Part shown: positions 1 to 6,848 of the stretch, piece by piece
Layout: the number at the start of each line of letters is the position of its first letter
How positions within the stretch are numbered: position 1 is the first letter of the stretch
Source of the DNA: Caulobacteraceae bacterium
GTDB lineage: Bacteria > Pseudomonadota > Alphaproteobacteria > Caulobacterales > Caulobacteraceae
Assembly (NCBI GenBank): GCA_020852035.1
Contig: JADZBR010000154.1
Span: forward strand, 1 to 14,157
Direction of reading: 5' to 3'
Length of the DNA stretch: 14,157 nucleotides
Notes under the pieces: model-generated
What the model saw: only the letters and a program-made list of their open reading frames with translations
What the model was told of the DNA's origin: nothing
The model's database searches: none
Made by a program: the position numbers and the translations under genes

Positions 1-553
1 GCAGGAGCTGGAACGCCACCCGCCGCGCCGGATCGCCCCGCAGGTCCTGCGCCACCGAAGCGGCCAGGTTGCCGCCTGCGGAATCGCCGCCGACGGCGAT
101 GCGCGTCGGGTTGAAGCCGATCTCGGCGGCGTGGTCGAAGGCCCACTTCGTGGCCGCCAGCGCGTCGTCATGGCCCGCCGGGAAGGCGTGCTCGGGCGCC
201 AAGCGGTAGTCCACCGCCAGCACCCGGCACCCGGAGCCGGCCGCCAAGCGCCGGCAATGTCCGTCGTGGGTCTCCAGGTCGCCGATCACGAAGCCGCCGC
301 CGTGGAAATAGACGAGGCCGCCGCTCACTGCCGCCGCGCCGGCCGGGGTGTAGAGCCGCGCCGGGATTTCCCCCGCCACCTTCAGGTCGCGCGCCACCAC
401 GTCCTTGGGCGCGTTCTGGTCGGCCGCCTGGCGCTGCATGCGGTAGCCGGCGCGCAGCATCTCCGGCGGGATGGCCTCGACGGGCGGCGGCTCCTGACCG
501 GCGGCGGCGGCGGCCTGGGCGTCGAGCATGGCCTTGAAGTGGGGATCGAGCAT
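1..553 (-). CDS. HSL-family alpha/beta hydrolase (esterase), C-terminus beyond the window
   Basis: This is a carboxylesterase of the hormone-sensitive-lipase type (family IV), probably cytoplasmic, hydrolysing esters of short acyl chains. The 184 visible residues carry the family oxyanion-hole motif HGGGF at residues 84-88, followed by the usual DYRLAPEH block at about 115-122 and the nucleophile elbow GDSAG at 156-160, with Ser158 as nucleophile. The catalytic Asp and His lie past the left edge. The ATG at 551-553 is chosen because GGAGG at 559-563 stands 5 nt upstream. An intrinsic terminator separates it from the aldehyde dehydrogenase upstream on the same strand, so it probably has its own promoter in the short gap, although none was recognised. 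The family call is firm; the substrate is unknown. Confidence 0.9.
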   Translation of the reverse strand, partial: MLDPHFKAMLDAQAAAAAGQEPPPVEAIPPEMLRAGYRMQRQAADQNAPKDVVARDLKVAGEIPARLYTPAGAAAVSGGLVYFHGGGFVIGDLETHDGHCRRLAAGSGCRVLAVDYRLAPEHAFPAGHDDALAATKWAFDHAAEIGFNPTRIAVGGDSAGGNLAASVAQDLRGDPARRVAFQLL

Positions 554-589
554 GGCGTCCTCCGCCCGTCTGCGCGGGCTCCGATCGGT

Positions 590-627
590 TAGAAGAAAGC
601 CCGCCCGCCGGATTGGGCGGACGGGCT
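590..627 (-). terminator. Intrinsic terminator of the aldehyde dehydrogenase gene
   Basis: Read on the minus strand, a 12-bp GC-rich stem (616-627 pairing with 598-609, one G-T wobble) closes a 6-nt loop (610-615) and is followed at once by the T-rich tail TTTCTTCT (597-590). It lies about 30 nt after the TAA of the aldehyde dehydrogenase. It is the only hairpin in the window with a clear T tract. Confidence 0.85.
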
Positions 628-655
628 CATTCAAAAGCGTTTCAGGTCGCGCGGA

Positions 656-2095
656 TTACTCCGCCGCTTCCTTGGGCTTGTAGCCGAGCACGGCCTTGGT
701 CTCGAGGAACTCGTGGAAGGCGTAGTCGCCCCACTCGCGCCCGTTGCCGCTCATCTTGTAGCCGCCGAAGGGGGCGGTCATGTCGCCGCCGCCGCCGTTG
801 ATCGACACCTGGCCGGCGCGCAGCTTGGCGGCGACCTTGCGGGCTTCGTTGATGTCGGCCGCCTGCACGTAGGCCGCCAGGCCATATTCGGTGTCATTGC
901 CGATCTCGACGGCCTGATCGACCGAATCATAGCCGAGGATCGACAGCACCGGGCCGAAGATCTCTTCCTTGGCGATGGTCATGTCGTTGGTGACGTTGGC
1001 GAACACCGTCGGCTTCACATAGTAGCCCTTGTCCAGTCCTTCCGGACGGCCGACGCCGCCGATCACCAGGGTCGCGCCCTCGTCGATGCCGGCCTGGATC
1101 AGCTTCTGGATCTTGTTGAACTGCACCTCGGAGACCACCGGGCCGAGCTGGCTGTTGCCGTTCGGATCACCCACGGTCACCTGCTCGGCGGCCGCCTTGG
1201 CGACGCTGATCGCCTCGTCCATCCGCTTGCCGGGCACCAGCATGCGGGTCGGGGCGTTGCAGGACTGGCCGGAGTTGTTCATCACCGCGGCCACGCCGCG
1301 GCCGACGCCGGCGGCGAACTTGTCGTCGTCCAGCACGATGTTCGGGCTCTTGCCGCCCAGCTCCTGGTGCACGCGCTTGACGGTCGGGGCGGCGTTGCGC
1401 GCCACCTCGATGCCCGCGCGGGTCGAGCCGGTGAAGGAGACCATGTCCACTTCGGGGTGGCTGGAGAGCGCCGCGCCGACCGTGGGGCCGTCGCCGTTGA
1501 CCAGGTTGAACACGCCCGCCGGCACGCCGGCCGCATGCATGATCTCGGCGAAGATGTAGCCGGAGAAGGGCGCCACTTCCGAGGGCTTCAGCACCATCGT
1601 GCAGCCCGTCGCGATGGCCGGGGCCACCTTGCAGGTGATCTGGTTCAGCGGCCAGTTCCAGGGGGTGATGAACGAGCAGACGCCGATCGGCTCCTTGACG
1701 ATCATCGTCGGGCCGCGGTCCTCGTCGAACTTGAAGTCCTTCAGCACCTGCACGGCGGTGCCGATGTGGCCCATGCCGACCGGCACCTGCGCCCGCTGGG
1801 CGAGGCTGGACGGGGCGCCCATTTCCTCGGTGACGGCGGTGGCGAGGTCGCCGAAACGCTTCTGGTATTCGGCGAGAATGCGGTTCAACACCTCCATGCG
1901 CTCCTCGCGGCTGGTCTGCGACCAGCTGGCGAAGGCCTTGCGGGCGGCCTTCACGGCCTTGTCGACGTCGGCCTCGGAGCCCAGCGAGATCTTGCCGCAG
2001 ACTTCTTCGGTGGCCGGATTGATCACGTCCAGCGACTTGGGCGTGACCGGATCGACCCATTGGCCGTCAATGTAGAATTTCATGTACTCGCGCAT
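656..2095 (-). CDS. NAD(P)+-dependent aldehyde dehydrogenase
   Basis: This gene encodes a full-length cytoplasmic aldehyde dehydrogenase of 479 residues, the normal size for the superfamily, oxidising an aldehyde to a carboxylic acid with NAD(P)+. All key features are visible: PWNWPL with the catalytic-pocket Asn147, Lys170 in LKPSE, the FTGST cofactor loop at 221-225, the general base Glu245 in ELGGK, the nucleophile Cys279 in NSGQSC, and EEIFGP with Glu378. The start is the ATG at 2093-2095 because GGAGG (2101-2105) is 5 nt upstream; a second in-frame ATG four codons later would be 17 nt from it. A lactonase gene lies 113 nt upstream on the same strand and an esterase gene lies downstream, which fits a catabolic cluster. 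The physiological aldehyde cannot be told from the sequence. Confidence 0.95.
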   Translation of the reverse strand: MREYMKFYIDGQWVDPVTPKSLDVINPATEEVCGKISLGSEADVDKAVKAARKAFASWSQTSREERMEVLNRILAEYQKRFGDLATAVTEEMGAPSSLAQRAQVPVGMGHIGTAVQVLKDFKFDEDRGPTMIVKEPIGVCSFITPWNWPLNQITCKVAPAIATGCTMVLKPSEVAPFSGYIFAEIMHAAGVPAGVFNLVNGDGPTVGAALSSHPEVDMVSFTGSTRAGIEVARNAAPTVKRVHQELGGKSPNIVLDDDKFAAGVGRGVAAVMNNSGQSCNAPTRMLVPGKRMDEAISVAKAAAEQVTVGDPNGNSQLGPVVSEVQFNKIQKLIQAGIDEGATLVIGGVGRPEGLDKGYYVKPTVFANVTNDMTIAKEEIFGPVLSILGYDSVDQAVEIGNDTEYGLAAYVQAADINEARKVAAKLRAGQVSINGGGGDMTAPFGGYKMSGNGREWGDYAFHEFLETKAVLGYKPKEAAE

Positions 2096-2208
2096 GACGT
2101 CCTCCCGGGTCGTTCTCGGTGCGGTGAGGGGCCCGTCGCCCCTTCTCGATCCTTATCTTAGTGATCGGCGATCAGGGAAAGAAGCCCCCCGGATGCATAA
2201 GATCGCAA

Positions 2209-3141
2209 TCAGCGCTGATGGACCATCGGCTGGCCGGCGATCGGCGACCTGGCCTTCAGCACATAGTCGGCGCGGATCGAGCCAATGTAGAGGTCCTTCA
2301 GGTCCGTCCCGCCCCAGGTGACATTGGTCGGGTGGTTGACCACCTCGCCGGAAGGGTCGTCGATCACCGTCACCACCTCCAGCGCCGGCGTGATCGCCAC
2401 CACCTTGTTGGCGCCCGGCAGGCAGACCCAGAGATTGCCTTCCGCGTCGAACCCGATTCCGTCGGTGTAGCCGAGGTCGCTCGGCGGCACGGGTTCGGCG
2501 CCCGGGGCCTGCAGCCGGCCCAGCACCGGGCCGTAGCGCTCGCCCGGGCCGAGCCGCGCGCCCGGCAGGATCGGAAAGCGCAGCACATCCGCCCCGCGGG
2601 TCTGGGCGCAGTAGAGGAACCGCTCGTCGGCCGACAGCGCCGTCCCGTTCGGGAACTTCAGCCCCTCGGCCACCACGCTGGCCGAACCGTCCGGCCGCAG
2701 CACGAAGATGAAGCCATCGGTGCGCCCGTCCAGCGCCTGCGGCCAGGTTTCGGCATGGGTGGAGTTGGCGCACCAGATGTTCCCGGCGCTGTCGATCATC
2801 GGATAGTTGGCCGAGGTCAGCGCCCGGCCCTCCACCTCGGTCAGCAGGGTCTCGTGCGTCCCGCTCGCCGGGTCGAACCGCTGCAGCGGCCCGGGTTCGC
2901 GGTCGTAGATGCCGAAGTTGGCGATCACCACACGCCCCTGGGTGTCCAGGTTGATGCCGTTCGGCGCCCCGCCGCGAGGTCCCATGCGGGTGAAGCCGCC
3001 GTCCGCGCCGATCGCGGCCACCGCGCACTGGTGATCGGACGCGAAGACGCGCCCGTCCCGGCTCACCACCACGTCCTCCGGCCGGTCGATGCCGACGGCG
3101 ATCTTCCGGAAGGCGTCGTTGGGAATAGGGCTGAGCGGCAT
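2209..3141 (-). CDS. SMP-30/gluconolactonase-family lactonase
   Basis: This is a six-bladed beta-propeller of the SMP-30/gluconolactonase/LRE family, which uses a divalent metal to open lactones or related esters. From the ATG at 3139-3141 it has 310 residues, typical of the family. Expected metal-site positions can be read: Glu22 in RPEDVVV, Asn165 in LKFPNG and Asp227 in YTDGIGF, with repeated blade motifs of the type DG-x-hydrophobic. An upstream in-frame ATG at 3198 would add 19 Arg/Ala-rich residues unlike the family and was not used; the chosen start has only a weak GAGAA-like ribosome site. It reads in the same direction as the aldehyde dehydrogenase (113 nt apart), suggesting a shared route of lactone opening and aldehyde oxidation. 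Family is certain, substrate is not. Confidence 0.9.
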   Translation of the reverse strand: MPLSPIPNDAFRKIAVGIDRPEDVVVSRDGRVFASDHQCAVAAIGADGGFTRMGPRGGAPNGINLDTQGRVVIANFGIYDREPGPLQRFDPASGTHETLLTEVEGRALTSANYPMIDSAGNIWCANSTHAETWPQALDGRTDGFIFVLRPDGSASVVAEGLKFPNGTALSADERFLYCAQTRGADVLRFPILPGARLGPGERYGPVLGRLQAPGAEPVPPSDLGYTDGIGFDAEGNLWVCLPGANKVVAITPALEVVTVIDDPSGEVVNHPTNVTWGGTDLKDLYIGSIRADYVLKARSPIAGQPMVHQR

Positions 3142-3203
3142 GGCGTTTTCTCGTGCTTGTGCTTGGCGAACCTTGGCCGCGCGGCCGGCCCGCCGCAACC
3201 GCC

Positions 3204-3232
3204 TTGCCGCGCCGAACGGACGCCGCTAAACC
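3204..3232 (+). promoter_or_regulatory. Caulobacter-type housekeeping promoter for the 26-residue microprotein
   Basis: TTGCCGC (3204-3210), a 14-nt spacer and GCTAAACC (3225-3232) match the Caulobacter sigma-70 pattern TTGaCgS, 10-14 nt, GCTANAWC with about one mismatch per box. A start near 3238-3240 would leave a short leader containing the GGAG at 3246-3249. Seen in sequence; promoter function is inferred. Confidence 0.6.
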
Positions 3233-3255
3233 CGCCTCACGCTTCGGAGCCCGCC

Positions 3256-3336
3256 ATGTCCGCGATCTACACCATCCTGATCTTCCTGGTCGTCTTCGCG
3301 GCGCTCAACCGCTACGAGTTCGGCCGCTTCGACTGA
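3256..3336 (+). CDS. 26-residue single-helix membrane microprotein
   Basis: This short reading frame encodes 26 residues: a start MSAIYT, then a hydrophobic stretch from about residue 4 to 17 rich in Ile, Leu, Val and Phe, then a polar, charged tail ending in EFGRFD. It looks like a single inner-membrane helix with a short cytoplasmic or periplasmic tail. Support for expression is good for such a small gene: a ribosome site GGAG (3246-3249) lies 6 nt before the ATG and a Caulobacter-type promoter lies just upstream. Its last 25 bp overlap, on the opposite strand, the end of the kinase/receiver-like gene. No function is recognised; membrane microproteins of this size often bind larger membrane complexes, but that is only analogy. 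Confidence 0.65.
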   Translation: MSAIYTILIFLVVFAALNRYEFGRFD

Positions 3337-4130
3337 AGCCCGGCGGCGGCCAGCGCCGCCGCGACCTGCGCCCCGATCAGCGGGCGCACGATCACCCCGG
3401 CGAATCCCGCCGCCTGCAGCGTCCCGCGAGACAGCGCCGCGTCCGCTCCCGCCAGGGCCAGCAGCGGCGGCCAGCGCGCGGCCCGGGCCAGGCGACAAAG
3501 CACGCTCACAGCCTGCTCATCCTGTTCCAGATCGACCACGAGCGCCGCGTAGGGCTCGGCCGCCAGCCGGCCCAGCATCTCCCGCTCTCCGCCCGCGGTC
3601 TCGCCGCGATAGCCCAGCCCCTCCAGCATCGACGCCAGTTCCACCTGCCGGTAGGGGTCCGGCGACACCAGCAGCACAGCTGGCGGCGTCTGGGGTGCGA
3701 ACAGCGCCAGCCGCCAGACCAGTCGTCCGTCTTCGCTCGCGACCGACAGGCTCGCCCCCGCCCGCCGCGCGGCGCACGCCGCGCGTCGGATCGAGCTTGC
3801 GGGCGGGGGCGAGGCCGCGGCGCGATGCGCCACGGCGATCTCGACTTCGTCGTCCTGCGCGCGGGCGCGGACCAGCACCGCCTCCCCGCCAGCGCCTTGC
3901 GCCGCGGCGGCGATCACGGCCCGGACAGCCAGCGCTACAGCGCCGCCCTCAACAGCCCTGAGGCCCCGCAACCGGGGATCGAGCCTGAGCGACAGGAGCA
4001 GGCCGCTGGTCAGCGAGTCGTCCACCGCCCGGCCGACCGCGGCATAGAGGTCGCAGCTTGACTTTACGCGCCTTTCGGTCGCCGGTTGGGCGATATGGCT
4101 CGGGGGCGGGTCGATCCGATCGTGTGGCAT
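3312..4130 (-). CDS. Degenerate hybrid histidine kinase-like / receiver-like protein
   Basis: The 272-residue product looks like the tail of a hybrid sensor kinase. Residues about 50-147 resemble a HATPase_c domain (opening DPRLRGL, closing RLVWRLALF), but the N-box Asn and the glycine-rich G boxes are not visible and there is no HisKA phospho-acceptor His. Residues about 149-266 resemble a receiver domain: LLVSPDPY at strand 1 and a candidate phospho-acceptor Asp200 in ALVVDLEQ, but the strand-4 Ser/Thr is replaced in LALAGAD and the conserved Lys of strand 5 is Arg249 in VRPL. It is therefore probably not an active kinase and may be a scaffold, a decoy or a decaying gene. No Shine-Dalgarno precedes the ATG at 4128-4130, so the N-terminus is uncertain. 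It is divergent from the SDR gene and ends inside the microprotein gene. Confidence 0.68.
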   Translation of the reverse strand: MPHDRIDPPPSHIAQPATERRVKSSCDLYAAVGRAVDDSLTSGLLLSLRLDPRLRGLRAVEGGAVALAVRAVIAAAAQGAGGEAVLVRARAQDDEVEIAVAHRAAASPPPASSIRRAACAARRAGASLSVASEDGRLVWRLALFAPQTPPAVLLVSPDPYRQVELASMLEGLGYRGETAGGEREMLGRLAAEPYAALVVDLEQDEQAVSVLCRLARAARWPPLLALAGADAALSRGTLQAAGFAGVIVRPLIGAQVAAALAAAGLQSKRPNS

Positions 4131-4180
4131 GAGGGCGACGTGCTTGTTCTACCTATAGTTGTATCGATGCAGCTTTCAGA

Positions 4181-4915
4181 ATGGTGAACGGCGGCGACAG
4201 GGGGGTGGCGCTGGTCACCGGGGCGGCCAAGCGGCTGGGTCGGGTGCTGGCGCTGGCGGCGGCGGATGCAGGCTACGACGTGGCGGTGCACCACCGCGGC
4301 GACCCCGAGGCTCAGGTCACCTGCAACCTGGTGCGCGAACGCGGCCGGCGTTGCGAAACGGTGGCCGCCGAACTCACCGACCCCGCCGCTCTGGCGGACC
4401 TGGCGGCCGACGCCGAGGCGGCGCTGGGGCCGGTCACCCTGCTGGTCAACAACGCCTCGCTGTTCCAGCCAGACCGGCTGGACGACCTGACGCCCGCCAG
4501 CCTGGCGGCGCACCTGGACGCCAACCTGCGGGCCCCGATCCTGCTTGCCCAGGCCGTGGCCGCGCGCCTGCCGGAGGGCCGCGAGGGCCTGATCGTCAAC
4601 CTCCTGGACCAGCGGGTCTGGCGCCCCACGCCCGAGTTCTTCAGCTATGGGATCAGCCGCGGCGCCCTGTGGACCGCCACGCGGATGATGGCCCAGGCCC
4701 TGGCCCCTCGCTGGCGGGTCAACGCCATCGGCCCCGGACCGACCCTGGCGTCGATCCACCAGGCGGCGGGCGAGTTCGAGGCGGAAGCGCAGGCGACACT
4801 GCTCAATCGTCCGGTCGACCCCGAGGAGATCGGCACGGCCCTGACCTATCTCATCGGCGCCGGCGCGGTGACCGGCCAGATGATCGCCGTCGACTCCGGC
4901 CAGCACCTGGCCTGA
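4181..4915 (+). CDS. Pteridine-reductase-like short-chain dehydrogenase (FolM/PTR1 group)
   Basis: This 244-residue SDR has a Rossmann fold and is expected to use NADPH. The cofactor motif TGAAKRLG (13-20), with Arg where classical SDRs have Gly, and NNAS at 90-93 are typical of pteridine reductase PTR1 and dihydromonapterin reductase FolM, which reduce dihydrobiopterin, dihydromonapterin or dihydrofolate. In this group Asp replaces the classical catalytic Ser; here Asp143 in NLLDQ sits 13 residues before Tyr156, the same spacing as Asp181-Tyr194 in Leishmania PTR1. The catalytic Lys, however, is Arg160 (YGISR). The C-terminus GQMIAVDSGQHL is standard. The ATG at 4181 has no strong ribosome site. 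It reads toward the membrane-protein gene 62 nt downstream. Assignment to the pteridine branch is likely; the exact substrate is open. Confidence 0.87.
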   Translation: MVNGGDRGVALVTGAAKRLGRVLALAAADAGYDVAVHHRGDPEAQVTCNLVRERGRRCETVAAELTDPAALADLAADAEAALGPVTLLVNNASLFQPDRLDDLTPASLAAHLDANLRAPILLAQAVAARLPEGREGLIVNLLDQRVWRPTPEFFSYGISRGALWTATRMMAQALAPRWRVNAIGPGPTLASIHQAAGEFEAEAQATLLNRPVDPEEIGTALTYLIGAGAVTGQMIAVDSGQHLA

Positions 4916-4964
4916 TCGCGGATTTGCGCCCGCGGCCGCAATTCCCCACATTCATGGTCACGCT

Positions 4965-4970
4965 GGAGGG
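4965..4970 (+). promoter_or_regulatory. Ribosome binding site that fixes a TTG start
   Basis: GGAGGG lies 7 nt before the TTG at 4978-4980. The in-frame ATG upstream (4954) has no such site and the ATG at 4990 is 19 nt away, so TTG is the best start. Confidence 0.7.
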
Positions 4971-4977
4971 AACGCTC

Positions 4978-5394
4978 TTGTCCGAGCCCATGATCGTGCC
5001 GCCGCCGCCCGCCGCCTCGCAACCCGTCGAGGACCGGGTGCTGCCGGCCATCGTCTACGGCCTCTACCTGCTCGGCCTGGTGAACGGCGTCACCATCGTG
5101 ATTGGGATCATCATGGCCTACGTCTGCCGCGACAGGGCCGCGCCGCGCACCGAGACGCATTACATCTTCCAGATCTACACTTTCTGGTTGTCTATCTTCT
5201 TCTGGCTGATCGGCTGGGTCCTGATCATCGTCGGCATTCCGCTGTCCATCGTGCTGATCGGCATCCCCGCGCTGATCCTGGGCGGCGTCATCGTCAGCGT
5301 GGTGAGCCTGTGGGTGGCGGTGCGCTGCATCGTCGGCCTGCTCTACGTCATGCAGGGCGAGCCCTACCCGCGGCCGCGCAACTGGCTGATCTGA
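4978..5394 (+). CDS. Small integral membrane protein, DUF4870-like
   Basis: The 138-residue product starts with a short Pro-rich cytoplasmic segment (residues 1-20, with PPPPAAS), followed by hydrophobic segments at about 22-49, 64-87 and 89-120, and ends in a conserved-looking tail EPYPRPRNWLI. Between the first two segments is a polar loop, CRDRAAPRTETHYIFQ, of the kind seen in DUF4870-type proteins of proteobacteria, where the sequence between the helices contains an invariant-looking HY/F-x-Q. Function of this family is unknown. The TTG start is chosen from the ribosome site at 4965-4970. The gene follows the SDR by 62 nt and precedes ugd by 63 nt on the same strand, but a strong hairpin lies before ugd, so co-transcription is uncertain. 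Confidence 0.83.
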   Translation: MSEPMIVPPPPAASQPVEDRVLPAIVYGLYLLGLVNGVTIVIGIIMAYVCRDRAAPRTETHYIFQIYTFWLSIFFWLIGWVLIIVGIPLSIVLIGIPALILGGVIVSVVSLWVAVRCIVGLLYVMQGEPYPRPRNWLI

Positions 5395-5407
5395 GCTGTG
5401 TTGCCCT

Positions 5408-5435
5408 GGGCGGCGACGCGTGCCAAACGCCGCCC
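5408..5435 (+). other. Strong hairpin between the membrane-protein gene and ugd
   Basis: GGGCGGCG (5408-5415) and CGCCGCCC (5428-5435) form a perfect 8-bp stem with a 12-nt loop that itself holds ACGCGT. No T tract follows, so it is a weak terminator candidate; it could equally be a leader structure of ugd, whose start is 22 nt downstream. Confidence 0.4.
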
Positions 5436-5457
5436 GCACCCCTGACCGGGAGATCCC

Positions 5458-6762
5458 ATGCGCGTTGCGATGATTGGCGCAGGCTACGTCGGCCTCGTCT
5501 CGGGCGCCTGCTTCGCCGACTTCGGCCACACCGTCACCTGCATCGACAAGGAGGCGGCGAAGATCGAGCGCCTGCGGGCCGGCGGCATCCCGATCTACGA
5601 GCCCGGCCTCGAAGACCTGGTCGCCAAGAACGTGCGCGAGGGCCGCCTGTTCTTCGACACCGACGCCGCCGAGGCGATCCGCGCCGCCGACGCCGTGTTC
5701 ATCGCCGTCGGCACGCCCTCGCGCCGGGGCGACGGCCACGCCGACCTCTCCTATGTCCACGCCGCCGCCCGCGAGATCGCCGGCCTGATCGACGGCTTCA
5801 CCGTGGTGGTCACCAAATCCACCGTGCCGGTGGGAACCGGCGACGAGATCGAGAAGATCATCCGCCAGGCCCGCCCGGATGCCGACTTCGCCGTGGTCTC
5901 CAATCCGGAGTTCCTGCGCGAGGGCGCGGCCATCGAGGACTTCAAGCGCCCCGACCGCGTGGTGGTCGGCCTGGAGGACGAACGCGCCCGGCCGGTGATG
6001 ACCGAGCTCTACCGCCCGCTCTACCTCAACGAGACGCCGATGGTGTTCACCGACCGGCGCACCTCGGAGCTGATCAAGTACGCGGCCAACGCCTTCCTCG
6101 CGATGAAGATCACCTTCATCAACGAGATGGCCGACCTCTGCGAGGCGGTGGGCGGCGACGTGCAGCAGGTGGCCCGCGGCATCGGCCTCGACAACCGCAT
6201 CGGCGGCAAGTTCCTGCACGCCGGGCCGGGCTATGGCGGCTCATGCTTTCCGAAGGACACCCTGGCCCTGGTGCAGACCGCCGCCGACGCCGGCGCGCCG
6301 GTGCGGCTGGTGGAGACCACCGTCAGCGTCAACGCCGCCCGCAAGAAGGCGATGGCCGACAAGATCGCGGACGCCCTCGGCGGCGACATCGCCGGGCTGA
6401 CGATCGGCATCCTCGGTCTGACCTTCAAGCCGAACACCGACGACATGCGCGACGCGCCCTCGCTGGACATAGTGCCGGCCCTGCAGGCGCGGGGCGCCAG
6501 CGTGCAGGCCTTCGACCCAGAAGGAACCCACGAGGCGCGCCAACTGCTGCGCGACGTTGACTTCAAGGACGGCCCCTACGATGTCGCCGAGAACGCCGAC
6601 GCGGTGGTGATCCTCACCGAATGGGATCAGTTCCGGGCGCTGGACCTCGACCGTATCAAGCTGGTGATGCGCCGGCCGCGCATCGTCGACCTGCGCAACA
6701 TCTACAAGCCCGCCGACATGCGCGCCCGCGGCTTCGACTACGCCAGCGTGGGTCGGGCGTGA
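5458..6762 (+). CDS. ugd: UDP-glucose 6-dehydrogenase
   Basis: The enzyme oxidises UDP-glucose twice with NAD+ to UDP-glucuronate, a precursor of acidic capsule, exopolysaccharide and lipid A/LPS sugars; it acts in the cytoplasm. The 434 residues match the family length. The N-terminal Rossmann motif GAGYVG is at 7-12, TKSTVPVGTG at 119-128, NPEFLREG at 149-156 with Glu151, the active-site Lys207 in ELIKYAANAFLA, and the catalytic Cys263 in GYGGSCFPKD. The C-terminal UDP-binding domain begins with LTFKPNTDDMRDAPS at 321-335, the classical motif. GGGAG (5448-5452) lies 5 nt before the ATG, giving a confident start. Gene context shows no further polysaccharide genes in the window. It is followed by the palindromic repeat pair rather than a T-tract terminator. 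Confidence 0.97.
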   Translation: MRVAMIGAGYVGLVSGACFADFGHTVTCIDKEAAKIERLRAGGIPIYEPGLEDLVAKNVREGRLFFDTDAAEAIRAADAVFIAVGTPSRRGDGHADLSYVHAAAREIAGLIDGFTVVVTKSTVPVGTGDEIEKIIRQARPDADFAVVSNPEFLREGAAIEDFKRPDRVVVGLEDERARPVMTELYRPLYLNETPMVFTDRRTSELIKYAANAFLAMKITFINEMADLCEAVGGDVQQVARGIGLDNRIGGKFLHAGPGYGGSCFPKDTLALVQTAADAGAPVRLVETTVSVNAARKKAMADKIADALGGDIAGLTIGILGLTFKPNTDDMRDAPSLDIVPALQARGASVQAFDPEGTHEARQLLRDVDFKDGPYDVAENADAVVILTEWDQFRALDLDRIKLVMRRPRIVDLRNIYKPADMRARGFDYASVGRA

Positions 6763-6769
6763 CCTGAAA

Positions 6770-6830
6770 CCTTCCCCCAGAATGGGGGAAGTGGCCTGAC
6801 AGCCGCAGGCTGGAAGGTCGATGGGGGAAG
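6770..6830 (+). repeat. Intergenic palindromic repeat, copy 1
   Basis: This is a compact element that begins 8 nt after the ugd stop. It opens with a hairpin (CTTCCCCC at 6771-6778 with GGGGGAAG at 6784-6791) followed by GTGGCC, and ends in CGATGGGGGAAG. Copy 2 is a mirror image with the same order of blocks, including an identical 13-nt block GGGGGAAGTGGCC. Non-coding. Confidence 0.8.
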
Positions 6831-6848
6831 CCTGCGCTTCCTCTCAAA

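Noticed and set aside
2127..2143. 6-bp hairpin in the leader of the aldehyde dehydrogenase gene
   Set aside because: Short, no T tract on either strand, no sign of a riboswitch core.
713..2161. Long open frame on the plus strand opposite the aldehyde dehydrogenase
   Set aside because: It is a shadow: His/Gly/Arg-rich translation without domain resemblance, caused by high GC content of the true gene.
3175..3186. 12-bp perfect palindrome GGCCGCGCGGCC upstream of the lactonase gene
   Set aside because: It consists only of G and C and such words are frequent by chance in DNA of this composition.
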